Shown piece by piece: positions 25,606 through 34,630 of a stretch of 64,000 bases of DNA; positions within the stretch are counted from its first letter, which is position 1; each line of letters opens with the position of its first letter. Below the pieces are notes generated by a model. It made no database searches. It was not told the origin of the DNA and saw nothing but the letters and a program-made list of their open reading frames with translations. Origin of the DNA: Devosia neptuniae (GTDB lineage Bacteria > Pseudomonadota > Alphaproteobacteria > Rhizobiales > Devosiaceae); contig NZ_CP104965.1 in assembly GCF_025452235.1 (NCBI RefSeq), positions 2,724,501-2,788,500 of the forward strand. The letters are read 5' to 3'. A program made the translations under genes and the position numbers.

Positions 25606-26502
25606 ATGTTCGCACGCTTGTTTCGCTCACTCGTTGCGCTGACGGCATTCGCCGCCGTCAATCCAGCCCTTGCTCAAACCACAGAGGAGACTCCCGCCAT
25701 GCCCACTCCCGTTCAATCAGGCTATGCGCCGGTCAATGGCGTCGAGATTTATTATGAGGTGCACGGGCAGGGTACGCCCATCGTCCTGCTGCATGGCGGG
25801 CTGATGTCGGCCAGCAGTTTCGCGCCGATCGTTGGGACTCTGACCGAGAACCACCAGGTCATCGGCATCGACCTGCAGGGGCATGGCCATACTTTGCCGT
25901 TTGAGCGGCCGATGAGCTTTGAGGCTATGGCCGCCGACGTTGCCGGCGTGATCGAATATCTGAAATTGGACGCGCCCGCCGTGCTTGGTTATTCGCTGGG
26001 GGCGACGACCGCGCTGCGGCTGGCGCTCGATCGGCCTGAACTGGTCGGCAAGCTGATCGTGGTGTCCGCGCCTTATGCGTTCGAGGGTTGGCACAGCTAT
26101 AATGCCGAAGGCATGCGCGCCATGACCGGCGAAATGGCGGCCGGCATGGTGGGCTCGCCGCTCTACAATGCCTATGCCGCCGAACAGCCCGATGCTGAGC
26201 AACACTTCCCCATTCTGCTCGACAAGGTCGGCGATATGATGCGCGGTGGGTTCGATTATTCCGCCGAGATCGGCAGCCTCAACATGCCGACCATGCTGGT
26301 TTATAGTGATTGGGACGCGATAAAGACCAGCCACATGGCTCAGTTCTTCGAGCTATTGGGTGGCGGCCAGCATGATGCGGGCTGGGATGGCTCGGGGATG
26401 AACCAGAACCGGCTGGCGATCATTCCGGGGCTGACGCATTACACGATGATCTCGCCGCAACTGGCCGAGATTGCGCTGGGATTTATCGGAGACGGTGAAT
26501 AG
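25606..26502 (+). CDS. Exported alpha/beta hydrolase
   Basis: A 298-residue alpha/beta-hydrolase with a signal peptide (MFARLFRSLVALTAFAAVNPALAQ), so periplasmic. The oxyanion loop is VLLHGGLM, the nucleophile elbow is GYSLGA (Ser near residue 129), and the likely acid and His are in VYSDWDAI and GLTHYTMI. It resembles the haloperoxidase/esterase-like group; substrate unknown. GGAGA lies just before ATG 25606, preferred over ATG 25594. Confidence 0.88.
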   Translation: MFARLFRSLVALTAFAAVNPALAQTTEETPAMPTPVQSGYAPVNGVEIYYEVHGQGTPIVLLHGGLMSASSFAPIVGTLTENHQVIGIDLQGHGHTLPFERPMSFEAMAADVAGVIEYLKLDAPAVLGYSLGATTALRLALDRPELVGKLIVVSAPYAFEGWHSYNAEGMRAMTGEMAAGMVGSPLYNAYAAEQPDAEQHFPILLDKVGDMMRGGFDYSAEIGSLNMPTMLVYSDWDAIKTSHMAQFFELLGGGQHDAGWDGSGMNQNRLAIIPGLTHYTMISPQLAEIALGFIGDGE

Positions 26503-26531
26503 ACATTCCATCCGCGTGCCGCTCCTCCCCG

Positions 26532-27536
26532 CTAGGCGCTGTCCATTTTCTGAAGACTGCCGGTCAGCACTTTGGTGCGGGGAGGGCCGCTATAGGTGCC
26601 GTTGAGGCGTTCGAGCAGCATCTGCGTGGCCATGTTGGCTTGCAGGGCCGGCTGCACCCCGGCGCGGGTCAGGTGCGGGCGGATATAGTTCATCTGTGGC
26701 TGGTCGCCGTAGACGGCGACGGCAAGGTCTTCCGGGACGTGGATGCCGTGGTCGAACAGGCGGGCGATGCCGCCGAGCGTCATCAGGTGGTTGCCGAAGA
26801 ATAGTGCCGTGGGCATGTGCTGTTTGTGCGTCTCTAGCAGCCAGTCGACGCCTTCAATTCCGGATGGCGCCAGGAATGTCCCTTCCCATTCCAGGATGTC
26901 GTCGGGCGCCAGGCCACTGTCCAGCAGGCCATTGCGCAGACCGCGGGCGCGGTCCATCGCCTCGCTGAAGAAATGCGGGCCGGTGATCTGCGCCACGCGG
27001 CGATGACCGCGTTCTGCCAGATACTTGCCCATGTCGTAGCATGCGCTCTCATCGTCGACCCGCAGGCTATCGACGGCCTGGTTGGGGAGCTTGCCGATAA
27101 AGACCGTGGGGATGTCGATGCTCAACAGGGCGTCGTGCATGCCGTGGAGGGCAAAGTCGCCGATGATCAGGCCATCGACCCGCTTGTTGCGGATTTGCCT
27201 GAGATATTCGTAGACGTGCTCCTGGCTATGGCCGCCGGGGACATCGGTGTTGAAGATCAGGGTGTCCAGACCAACCGCCTCCAGGTCCGTCTGCACGGTC
27301 TTGACCAACTCCGGGTAGAAGGGGTTGCGGATGTCGGGGATGAGCATGGCGACCATATTGGTGCGGCCGGTGCGCAGGCTCTGCGCCTGCGGATTTGGGA
27401 AATAGCCCAGTTCCGCCACGGCCTGCATCACGCGTTCGCGCAGATGCGGGGACACGCGGTCGGCATGATTGAGCACATGCGACACGGTGGTCCGGGACAC
27501 GCCGGCGCGTTCGGCAACCTTGGAGATCGTTGTCAT
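26532..27536 (-). CDS. LacI family transcriptional regulator
   Basis: A 334-residue sugar-responsive regulator. The N-terminal LacI helix-turn-helix and hinge helix read TISKVAERAGVSRTTVSHVL with LRERVMQAVAELGYFPN, followed by a periplasmic-binding-protein-like domain (MVAMLIPDIRNPFYPELVKTV, VDGLIIGDFA, VAVYGDQP). It is divergent from the GH172 and Opp-type transporter operon, with an inverted repeat 36 bases from its start. It probably represses that operon until its sugar appears. Confidence 0.93.
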   Translation of the reverse strand: MTTISKVAERAGVSRTTVSHVLNHADRVSPHLRERVMQAVAELGYFPNPQAQSLRTGRTNMVAMLIPDIRNPFYPELVKTVQTDLEAVGLDTLIFNTDVPGGHSQEHVYEYLRQIRNKRVDGLIIGDFALHGMHDALLSIDIPTVFIGKLPNQAVDSLRVDDESACYDMGKYLAERGHRRVAQITGPHFFSEAMDRARGLRNGLLDSGLAPDDILEWEGTFLAPSGIEGVDWLLETHKQHMPTALFFGNHLMTLGGIARLFDHGIHVPEDLAVAVYGDQPQMNYIRPHLTRAGVQPALQANMATQMLLERLNGTYSGPPRTKVLTGSLQKMDSA

Positions 27537-27571
27537 GGGTTAATTCGCTAGCATCCAAGCGGGCAGTTTGC

Positions 27572-27605
27572 AAATCGGTTTGTGAATGCATTTGCAAACC
27601 GATTT
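27572..27605. promoter_or_regulatory. Candidate LacI-type operator
   Basis: AAATCGGTTTG (27572-27582) and CAAACCGATTT (27595-27605) are perfect complements separated by 12 bases, with TTTGCAAA words overlapping both arms. It lies 36 bases upstream of the lacI-type start. The rest of the 340-base gap (27537-27876) holds a very short ORF after GGGAGA (27704-27727, MSLFDSA) and a small hairpin at 27771-27793. Confidence 0.6.
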
Positions 27606-27876
27606 TTTGGTGCTACGGTTTGCTCGTCGGGAAACAATTCCCGGCGGCAGATGGCCAAACTGACATGAGTGCAGTGCCGAATCGCCTTCAGGGAGAACGA
27701 TGCATGAGCCTTTTCGACAGCGCTTAGCCGAGGTTCCGCGAGCTTAATCATTCACGAGTGGCAGCCTCTCCCGACGGTTTTTGCGAGCGTCGGTGGCTCC
27801 GTCCTTTCGCCCATGTGCCAGCGCTTGGCTGGCCCGTGTCCGCCCCCGCTTTGACCTCATTCACTCTGGCAAATTC

Positions 27877-28992
27877 ATGAACGCACCTTTTTCCGGCCTC
27901 GACCTCAATCTCGGGAATCTCTACCGCCTATCGGATGCCAGGACCCGCTCGATCTCCCCCGAGAACTTCACCGGGGAGAAGGGCCGTGGCGGCATGGCAA
28001 CGGAGGGCACCGGCGCCAGCTGCGCGCGTGGCCTGGGGCAGGGCTGGAAAGTTTCGCCGTCCATCCGCATCGAGCCCGGCGAAACCCGGGTGCTTGCCGA
28101 TATCGAAGGTCCGGGCGCCATCCAGCAGATCTGGCTGACCACGGCAAATCTGCGCTGGCGCGACCTCATCCTGCGCATTTACTGGGACAACCAGGAGCAT
28201 CCGTCCGTCGAGGCGCCGGTGGGCGACTTCTTCTGCTCGGGCTGGAACCGCTTTGCCCAGGTGACCTCGCTGGCGGTCTGCGTCAATCCGGGACGCGCCT
28301 TCAATTGCTACTGGCAGATGCCGTTCCGCCAGCGCGCCCGCATCACGATCGAAAACCGCGATCCCGACGAGCATGGCATCATCTATTACCAGGTGAATTA
28401 TGCGCTGACCGAGGTGCCCGAGGACGCCGCCTATTTTCATGCGCAGTTCCGCCGCACCAATCCGCTGCCGTTCAAGCAGGACTACACCATTCTCGATGGC
28501 GTGCAGGGCAAGGGCCATTATGTGGGCACCTACATGGCCTGGGGCACCAATAATTCGGGCTGGTGGGGCGAAGGCGAGATCAAGTTCTTCATGGACGGGG
28601 ACAAGCAATTCCCCACCGTTTGCGGCACCGGTACCGAGGATTATTTCTGCGGCGCCTATAATTTCGACGGCGGCGTGGTCGATGAGACCATGGAGAGCGC
28701 CTACCGCGAATTCACCACGCCCTATGCCGGGCTGCCGCAGGTGTTGCGGGCCGATGGCGTCTACCAGAGCCAGATGCGCTTCGGCATGTATCGCTGGCAT
28801 ATCCATGATCCGATCCGCTTCGACACCGACCTGCGGGTCACCATGCAGGCGCTGGGCTGGCGCACCGAGAAGAAGGACCGGCGCTACCTGCCGCTGCAGG
28901 ACGACATCGCCTCGGTCGCCTTCTGGTACCAGGTGTTGCCCACCGCGCCATTCTCGCAGCTTCCCGACCGCGACTATCTCGAAGTCATCTAG
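27877..28992 (+). CDS. GH172 (DUF2961) glycoside hydrolase
   Basis: A 371-residue DUF2961 protein. This family is now GH172, whose studied members are difructose-anhydride-I synthase/hydrolases and exo-alpha-D-arabinofuranosidases. Family landmarks are LGNLYRLSDARTRSISPENF, GEGEIKFFMDGD and CGTGTEDYFCGAYNF. Glu233 and Glu254 lie 21 residues apart, matching the spacing I recall for the two catalytic Glu of the bifidobacterial enzyme (E270/E291). There is no signal peptide, so it acts on an imported oligosaccharide in the cytoplasm. The start is ATG 27877, without a clear ribosome binding site. It is first in an operon with an Opp/Dpp-type importer. Confidence 0.9.
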   Translation: MNAPFSGLDLNLGNLYRLSDARTRSISPENFTGEKGRGGMATEGTGASCARGLGQGWKVSPSIRIEPGETRVLADIEGPGAIQQIWLTTANLRWRDLILRIYWDNQEHPSVEAPVGDFFCSGWNRFAQVTSLAVCVNPGRAFNCYWQMPFRQRARITIENRDPDEHGIIYYQVNYALTEVPEDAAYFHAQFRRTNPLPFKQDYTILDGVQGKGHYVGTYMAWGTNNSGWWGEGEIKFFMDGDKQFPTVCGTGTEDYFCGAYNFDGGVVDETMESAYREFTTPYAGLPQVLRADGVYQSQMRFGMYRWHIHDPIRFDTDLRVTMQALGWRTEKKDRRYLPLQDDIASVAFWYQVLPTAPFSQLPDRDYLEVI

Positions 28993-28995
28993 GCC

Positions 28996-29994
28996 ATGAA
29001 CCTTCTCCGCTACATTGCCGGGCGGCTCGTGGTCTATGTATTGGTGATCGTTTTTGCGCTCACCGTGCTGTTCTTCGTGCCGCGGCTCGGCCCGACGGAT
29101 CCGGTCGAAGCCATGCTGGCCAAGGTCGCCTCCCAGGGCGCCTATATGGATGCCGCGCAGGTGGACATGCTGCGCCAGTCGCTTGCCGACACGTTCGGGC
29201 TCAATGGCTCGCTGCTGGAGCAGTATTGGGCCTTCATCAAGCGCATCGTCTTCACCGCCGATTTCGGCCCATCGTTATCGATGTATCCGACCCCGGTGAT
29301 GGAACTGATCTGGAACGCGCTGCCCTGGACTTTCGGGCTGCTGCTGGTCTCCACGCTGATCGCCTGGGTGCTGGGGAATTTCGTCGGCCTGCTGTCGGGC
29401 TGGCGCCCGACCAGCAACAGCTCGCGGGTGATGGAAGGCATTGCGATCTGCCTCTATCCGATCCCCTACTACATCCTGGCGCTCGTGCTCTCGATCCTGT
29501 TTTCCTATGTGTGGAAGATCTTTCCGCTGACCACCACCATTCGCGGGGCGCCGTGGAGTTGGGACCTGATCGCCAGCATTGCCTGGAACTCGTTCCTGCC
29601 TGCCATGTCCATCGTCATCGTGGTGTTTGGCTGGTGGGTGATCTCGGTGAAGGCGCAGACCACAGCGCTGCGGGAAGAAGAATTCGTGCGCTATGCCCGG
29701 CTCAAGGGGCTCAGCGACGGGCGCATTCTCACCCGCTATGTGCTGCCCAATGCCATCCTGCCGCAGATCACGTTCCTGGCGCTGCAAATCGGGCTGATGT
29801 TCAACGGGTCGCTGATCACCGAGATCCTGTTCGATTATCCGGGCTTGGGGCTGCTGATCTATTCGGCAGTGCTGCAGGGCGACTTCAACCTCCTGATGGG
29901 CACGATCAGCCTTTCGGTCATCGCGGTTGCCACGGCGACCATGGTGATCGACCTGATCTACCCGCTCATCGATCCCCGTATCAGGCACAGATAG
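28996..29994 (+). CDS. Oligopeptide/oligosaccharide-type ABC permease (DppB-like)
   Basis: A 332-residue inner-membrane permease. An N-terminal helix followed by FFVPRLGPTDPVEAM is typical of DppB/OppB proteins; six helices are visible. The EAA loop that docks the ATPase is EEFVRYARLKGLSDGRILTRYVLPNAILP (about residues 228-256). It starts three bases after the GH172 stop and ends three before the next permease, so the genes form one operon. In this context it probably carries a sugar rather than a peptide. Confidence 0.92.
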   Translation: MNLLRYIAGRLVVYVLVIVFALTVLFFVPRLGPTDPVEAMLAKVASQGAYMDAAQVDMLRQSLADTFGLNGSLLEQYWAFIKRIVFTADFGPSLSMYPTPVMELIWNALPWTFGLLLVSTLIAWVLGNFVGLLSGWRPTSNSSRVMEGIAICLYPIPYYILALVLSILFSYVWKIFPLTTTIRGAPWSWDLIASIAWNSFLPAMSIVIVVFGWWVISVKAQTTALREEEFVRYARLKGLSDGRILTRYVLPNAILPQITFLALQIGLMFNGSLITEILFDYPGLGLLIYSAVLQGDFNLLMGTISLSVIAVATATMVIDLIYPLIDPRIRHR

Positions 29995-29997
29995 ACC

Positions 29998-30837
29998 ATG
30001 CGCAGCTTTTTCACCCATGCGCCGTTTCGACTGTATCTCGGCCTCTTTCTTGTCGCCGTGTTCGTGGTCATGGGCGTGATATTGCCCTGGTTCGCACCAT
30101 CGGACCCCCTGGTCTGGTACACGGCACCCCGCAACCAGAATCCCAGCGCCGAATATCTGCTGGGCACCACGAGCCTTGGACAAGACGTGTTCTGGCTTTT
30201 GACCCATGCGCTGCGCAATTCGCTGCTGCTGGGATTGATCGTGGCCGGGCTTTCCACCGTCATTGGCGTGTTTCTCGGCCTGGCTGCCGGCTATGCCGGC
30301 GGCTGGCTCGACAAGGTGCTGTCATTCTTCATGGATGCCTTGTTGTGCATTCCCTCGCTGCCGATCCTGATCCTGATGGCGGCATTGTTTGGTGGCCAAT
30401 TGGCGCTGCCGATCATCGGGCTCATCCTGGTGCTCTTCAACTGGCCGTATCCGGCACGGCAGGTGCGGGCCGTGGCGCTGACAATGCGCGAGCGCGAGTT
30501 CATCAACGTCGCCTGGTTCAGCGGGGAATCCAGTGTCCGCATCCTGGTGCGCCACATCTTCCCCTATATTGCGGGGTGGTCGGCGGCCAATTTCATCAAC
30601 ACCGTGCTGGTGGGTATTTCGACCGAAAGCGCCGTCGCGGTGATCGGGCTCTCCAGCGCCCAGCAGGCGACGCTGGGCACCATGATCTATTGGGCCATCA
30701 ACTATCAGGCGCTGCTGGCCGGAAAATTCGTCTGGATCGGATCGCCTGTGGTGTCCATCGTGCTCTTGTTCATCGGCCTTTTCCTCGTGTCCTCGGGCCT
30801 GTCCATGCAGTCCGCGACCCGGAGGATGAGCGTATGA
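29998..30837 (+). CDS. ABC permease (DppC-like)
   Basis: A 279-residue second permease of the importer. It has the DppC N-terminus (one helix, then PWFAPSDPLVWYTAPRNQNPSAEYLLGTTSLGQDVF), five further helices and an EAA loop MREREFINVAWFSGESSVRILVRHIFP. The stop overlaps the next ATPase start as ATGA. It pairs with the product of the preceding gene to form the membrane channel. Confidence 0.92.
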   Translation: MRSFFTHAPFRLYLGLFLVAVFVVMGVILPWFAPSDPLVWYTAPRNQNPSAEYLLGTTSLGQDVFWLLTHALRNSLLLGLIVAGLSTVIGVFLGLAAGYAGGWLDKVLSFFMDALLCIPSLPILILMAALFGGQLALPIIGLILVLFNWPYPARQVRAVALTMREREFINVAWFSGESSVRILVRHIFPYIAGWSAANFINTVLVGISTESAVAVIGLSSAQQATLGTMIYWAINYQALLAGKFVWIGSPVVSIVLLFIGLFLVSSGLSMQSATRRMSV

Positions 30838-31658
30838 TCACCATCGACAACGTCACGGTGGGTTACGGCACGTCCGGCTTCGTCACCGCCGTGGACGGGG
30901 TGAGCCTCACCATCAATGACAACGAAATCCTGGGCATTGCCGGGGAATCCGGTTCGGGCAAATCGACGCTCATGCGGGCCGTGTATGGCGACTTTTCCAC
31001 GGGACTGCGGATCAAGAGCGGCACCGTTCGCGGACACTTCGAGGATGCGCGGACCGGGCATGCGATCGACGCGCCGTCGAGCGAATTCGGCAAGCTCTGG
31101 TGGGACCAGATCAGCTATATCCCGCAGGGCTCGATGAGCGTGCTCAACCCGCTGATGAAAATCGAGAAACAGGTGATCGACGGGCTGCCCGATCGCGAGC
31201 GGCAGGGTGGCCGAAGGGCGCTCAGGCAGCGGATCGTGGATTTCCTGGCCGGCTTCGGGCTTGAGGAAAATGTGCTCAACGCCTATCCGCACCAGCTTTC
31301 CGGCGGCATGCGCCAGCGGGTGCTGGTGGCCATTGCCGCGTTCGTTAATCCCCGTCTCATCCTTGCCGACGAGCCCACCACGGCGCTCGACGTGGTGGTG
31401 CAAAAGAAAATCCTGCTGATGATGGTCGAAATCCAGCGGCGCCAGCGCAATAGCCTGGTGCTGGTCTCCCATGACATGGGCGTGCACTACCAGATCACTG
31501 ATCGGCTGGCGATCATGTACAAGGGCAAGATCGTGGAGGCCGGGCCAACGGCCGAGATCTTTGCCAATCCGCAGCACGATTACACCAGGAACCTCATCGC
31601 CTCGCTGCCGCGCCTGCATGGCAAGCGCTCGGCCGATGTGGTGGGAGAGCACGCATGA
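30834..31658 (+). CDS. ABC transporter ATPase (DppD-like)
   Basis: A 274-residue ATPase. Walker A is GESGSGKST at residues 37-45, the signature is LSGGMRQRV, Walker B is LILADEPTTALDVV, and the switch His is in VSHDMGVHY. It ends with the C-terminal DppD-type HDYTRNLIASLPR element. ATG 30834 overlaps the upstream stop; the open frame extending back to 29226 is a shadow of the permeases. It forms a heterodimer with the next gene's product to power import. Confidence 0.94.
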   Translation: MITIDNVTVGYGTSGFVTAVDGVSLTINDNEILGIAGESGSGKSTLMRAVYGDFSTGLRIKSGTVRGHFEDARTGHAIDAPSSEFGKLWWDQISYIPQGSMSVLNPLMKIEKQVIDGLPDRERQGGRRALRQRIVDFLAGFGLEENVLNAYPHQLSGGMRQRVLVAIAAFVNPRLILADEPTTALDVVVQKKILLMMVEIQRRQRNSLVLVSHDMGVHYQITDRLAIMYKGKIVEAGPTAEIFANPQHDYTRNLIASLPRLHGKRSADVVGEHA

Positions 31659-32551
31659 GCGGCGTTCCCATTCTCGAAGTGGATGGCGTCAGCCGGGAAT
31701 ACCGCAAGGGCGGGTTGTTCTCCGGCAGCGGGTTCAAGGCGGTGGACAATGTGTCCTTCTCCATGCCGGCGGTGCCGCAGGTCTTCTCCATCGTGGGGGA
31801 GTCCGGCTCGGGCAAGACGACGCTGGCCCGCATGGTGTTGCGTCTGGTCGAACCCAGCGCGGGCAGCATTCGCCTGCTTGGCCGGCCATTGACCGGACGG
31901 CATAAGGATCGCGTCGACGATCTCGAATTCCGCCGGTTGGTCCAGCCGATTTTCCAGAACCCGTTCGAGGCATTCAGTGCCTATCTGCCGATCGAGGACT
32001 ATCTGCGCAGGACGGCGATCAACCTTAAAATCGCCCATACCAGCGCCGACGTGGACCAGGTTTGCGACCGTGCGCTGCGTTCGGTCGGGCTGAGCCTCGA
32101 TCGCATTCGCGGCAAGTATATCCGCCAGTTTTCCGGTGGCGAACTGCAGCGCATCAGCGTTGCCCGCGCCCTTATTCCGCGGCCAAAGCTGATCGTGGCG
32201 GACGAGCCGGTGTCCATGGTCGACGCGTCGCTGCGCATGAGCATTGTCAACCTGTTCCGCCAGATCGTGGAAGAGCAGGGCGTGTCCTTCATCTACATCA
32301 CGCACGACCTCTCGACCGCCTATTACCTGTCCGACCAGGTCTCGATCATGAATGCCGGCCGGGTGGTGGAGAGCGGCGTGCCAACCGACATCCTGGACCG
32401 TCCCACGCATAATTATACCCGCGAATTGATGGCCGCGATCCCAACCGTTGAGGAACGCTGGGGCGAGTTCGCTGCTATCGACGCCAAATACCGGACCAAC
32501 CCGACCGGGCAGGCAGGTGCGCCAATGCACCAAACTGACCGTCACGCTTAA
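31655..32551 (+). CDS. ABC transporter ATPase (DppF-like)
   Basis: A 298-residue second ATPase, overlapping the first as ATGA. Walker A is GESGSGKTT near residue 49, the signature is FSGGELQRI, Walker B is LIVADEPVSMVDAS and the switch region is ITHDLSTAYYL. The insert QPIFQNPFEAFSAYLPIEDYL replaces the usual QDPYASLNP, a variant typical of sugar-related Opp systems. A C-terminal NYTRELMAAIPTVEERW element follows. Confidence 0.94.
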   Translation: MSGVPILEVDGVSREYRKGGLFSGSGFKAVDNVSFSMPAVPQVFSIVGESGSGKTTLARMVLRLVEPSAGSIRLLGRPLTGRHKDRVDDLEFRRLVQPIFQNPFEAFSAYLPIEDYLRRTAINLKIAHTSADVDQVCDRALRSVGLSLDRIRGKYIRQFSGGELQRISVARALIPRPKLIVADEPVSMVDASLRMSIVNLFRQIVEEQGVSFIYITHDLSTAYYLSDQVSIMNAGRVVESGVPTDILDRPTHNYTRELMAAIPTVEERWGEFAAIDAKYRTNPTGQAGAPMHQTDRHA

Positions 32552-32571
32552 CCAAGCAAGAGGAGGAGATC

Positions 32572-34500
32572 TTGTTGAAAAATTCCCTACGCAACGGCGC
32601 CAGAAGCAGACTATTCGCCCTCGGACTCGCGGTGGCCCTCGGTGGCACCATGCTCACCAGCTCGGCCCTGCCGGCCTGGGCGCAGCAGATGACCGATGTG
32701 GGCACGCCGCGCGAACAGACGCTCGTCGTGGACATGCTCAATGCCCGCGTTGGCAACCCGACCAACATGAACATGTACCAGCAGGGCGTGACCATCAATC
32801 AGGGTTATCACCAGCTGGCCGGCGCGCAGCTCTATGACATCGACACGGCCAAGGGGACGCAGATTCCCGACCTCGCCGCCGAAATGCCGGTGCCGAACGA
32901 GGACTTCACCGTGTTCCAGGTGAAGCTGCGCCAGGGCCTGACCTGGAGCGACGGCCAGCCGTTCTCGGCCGACGACGTGGTCTTCACCGACCAGATGATC
33001 CGCAACACATCGGCGCTTGCCTATAGCGCCGCCTATAGCGACCAGATCGCATCGATCACCAAGGTGGACGACAACAGCGTCGAGATCACCACCACGCGGC
33101 CAACCCCGCGCCTGTCGGTGGTGTTGGGTTCGGTGATCTATGGGAACTCCTTCCATGTCGTGCCCAAGCACATCTGGGAGAAGCAGGACCCGGCGACATT
33201 CCAGAATTTCCCGCCGGTTTCCATCAGCGCCTACAAATATAAGGACCATGATCCCAATGGAACCTGGTTCCTGTGGGAGAAGCGCGAAGACTGGCAGAAT
33301 TCCGATGTCGGGCAGATCATCGGCGAGCCCAAGGCGCAATATGTGCTATTCCGCAGCTTCGGCACGGAAGAGCGCCGGGTGCTGGCCATGGCCGCCAATG
33401 ATATCGACATCCTGACCGACATTTCGCCGGAAAGCCTGGATATCCTGCGTGGGCAAAATGACAAGGTGCGCGCCTGGTTCACCGATTTCCCCTATGCCAA
33501 TCTGGATGACCCGTGCGAGCGCGGGATGCATTTCAACACATCCAAGGCGCCATATGACGATGCCAAGACCCGTTGGGCGCTGGCATTGGCGATCAATCTC
33601 GAGCAGGCCAGCATCGCTACGTTCTCGGGCATGCTGCGGGCTTCTCCGCTCGCCATTCCCCCGACCACCGTGCTCATGGACACCTACCATCAGCCCATGA
33701 GCCAGTGGCTCAGCGAGTTCACGCTAGAAGACGGCTATAAGCCGTTTGACCCTGATTATGCCCTGCGCCTGGGCGAGCGGCTGCGCTCGGAGGGGGTGGA
33801 GAATATTCCCGAAGACCCCGCGGCGCTGCGCGAACTGCTGGGGGTCGGCTGGTGGAAACACGACCCGGCCCAGGCCACCAAAATGCTCGAGGAGGCCGGC
33901 TTTACCAAGAATGGCAACCAGTGGATGAAGCCCGATGGTACCCCGTTCACCATCAACATCCTGGCGCCCGCCGATTTCGAAATTGAGTCACAGCGTCTCG
34001 CGTTTGCGGTCGCCAATGAGTGGACCCAGTTCGGCATTCCCGCCCAGGTGCAGCAGATGCAGGCCGGCGCGTTCTTTACCGCAGAGAACACCGGCGATTA
34101 CGAGGTTGGCTCCTATTGGGGCTCGTCCTGCGCCATCACGCCGGACCTCTTCGTGCGGATGGAAGGCTGGCACAAGGATTATGTCCGCGACAACGGCGTG
34201 CCGACATCCTCAAACCAGGGCCGCTATGTCGATGAGGAACTGAGCACACTGATCGACGGACTTCGCGCCATGCCGGCCGATGATCCCAAGATCGTCGAGA
34301 CCGGCACGGAAATTCTCAAGGAGCTGGTGGAAGGCCTGCCAGTGATCGAGATGTTCGGCACTTCCAAGTTTGTGCCGGTCAACGAGACCTATTGGACCAA
34401 TTATCCTGCCGCGGACAATTACTACGAAGGTCCGTGGTGGTGGTGGAGCAATTTCAAGTTCATTGCCGCCCAGTTGGAGCCGGCTGCGCCCGGCCAGTAA
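32572..34500 (+). CDS. ABC substrate-binding protein, family 5
   Basis: A 642-residue periplasmic binding protein (SBP_bac_5), larger than peptide-binding members. No ATG precedes the signal peptide (RSRLFALGLAVALGGTMLTSSALPAWA), so the start is TTG 32572 or TTG 32575, just after AGGAGGAGA (32561-32569). The family segment KLRQGLTWSDGQPFSADDVVFT is present. The partner GH172 enzyme suggests that the ligand is an oligosaccharide containing fructose or arabinose, an inference from context only. A perfect hairpin follows the stop. Confidence 0.92.
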   Translation: MLKNSLRNGARSRLFALGLAVALGGTMLTSSALPAWAQQMTDVGTPREQTLVVDMLNARVGNPTNMNMYQQGVTINQGYHQLAGAQLYDIDTAKGTQIPDLAAEMPVPNEDFTVFQVKLRQGLTWSDGQPFSADDVVFTDQMIRNTSALAYSAAYSDQIASITKVDDNSVEITTTRPTPRLSVVLGSVIYGNSFHVVPKHIWEKQDPATFQNFPPVSISAYKYKDHDPNGTWFLWEKREDWQNSDVGQIIGEPKAQYVLFRSFGTEERRVLAMAANDIDILTDISPESLDILRGQNDKVRAWFTDFPYANLDDPCERGMHFNTSKAPYDDAKTRWALALAINLEQASIATFSGMLRASPLAIPPTTVLMDTYHQPMSQWLSEFTLEDGYKPFDPDYALRLGERLRSEGVENIPEDPAALRELLGVGWWKHDPAQATKMLEEAGFTKNGNQWMKPDGTPFTINILAPADFEIESQRLAFAVANEWTQFGIPAQVQQMQAGAFFTAENTGDYEVGSYWGSSCAITPDLFVRMEGWHKDYVRDNGVPTSSNQGRYVDEELSTLIDGLRAMPADDPKIVETGTEILKELVEGLPVIEMFGTSKFVPVNETYWTNYPAADNYYEGPWWWWSNFKFIAAQLEPAAPGQ

Positions 34501-34508
34501 AACGACTT

Positions 34509-34536
34509 CCAACGGCGGGTGCATGCCCGCCGTTGG
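34509..34536 (+). other. Stem-loop after the binding-protein gene
   Basis: CCAACGGCGGG (34509-34519) and its exact complement (34526-34536) form an 11-pair stem with loop TGCATG. No T tract follows, so it may protect the 3' end of the abundant binding-protein mRNA or act as a weak terminator. Confidence 0.65.
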
Positions 34537-34576
34537 ACCATCCGCGCTTGAGCCCAAATGTCGCGGGCTTTAAAAT

Positions 34577-34591
34577 TGATAAGCGTTGTCA
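34577..34591 (+). promoter_or_regulatory. RirA-type iron-responsive operator candidate
   Basis: TGATAAGCGTTGTCA fits the TGA-N9-TCA rule of the iron-responsive operator bound by RirA, the Rrf2-type iron regulator of rhizobia. It overlaps a possible -35 (TTGATA, 34576-34581) 39 bases before the siderophore-binding protein gene. Confidence 0.5.
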
Positions 34592-34630
34592 TATTAGGTA
34601 GAGCCTTCTCATTCAACAGGAGAACGGCTC

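Noticed and set aside
29226..30833. N-terminal extension of the first Opp-type ATPase
   Set aside because: The extension is an alternative frame of the two permease genes; the true ATG overlaps the permease stop and places Walker A at the normal position.
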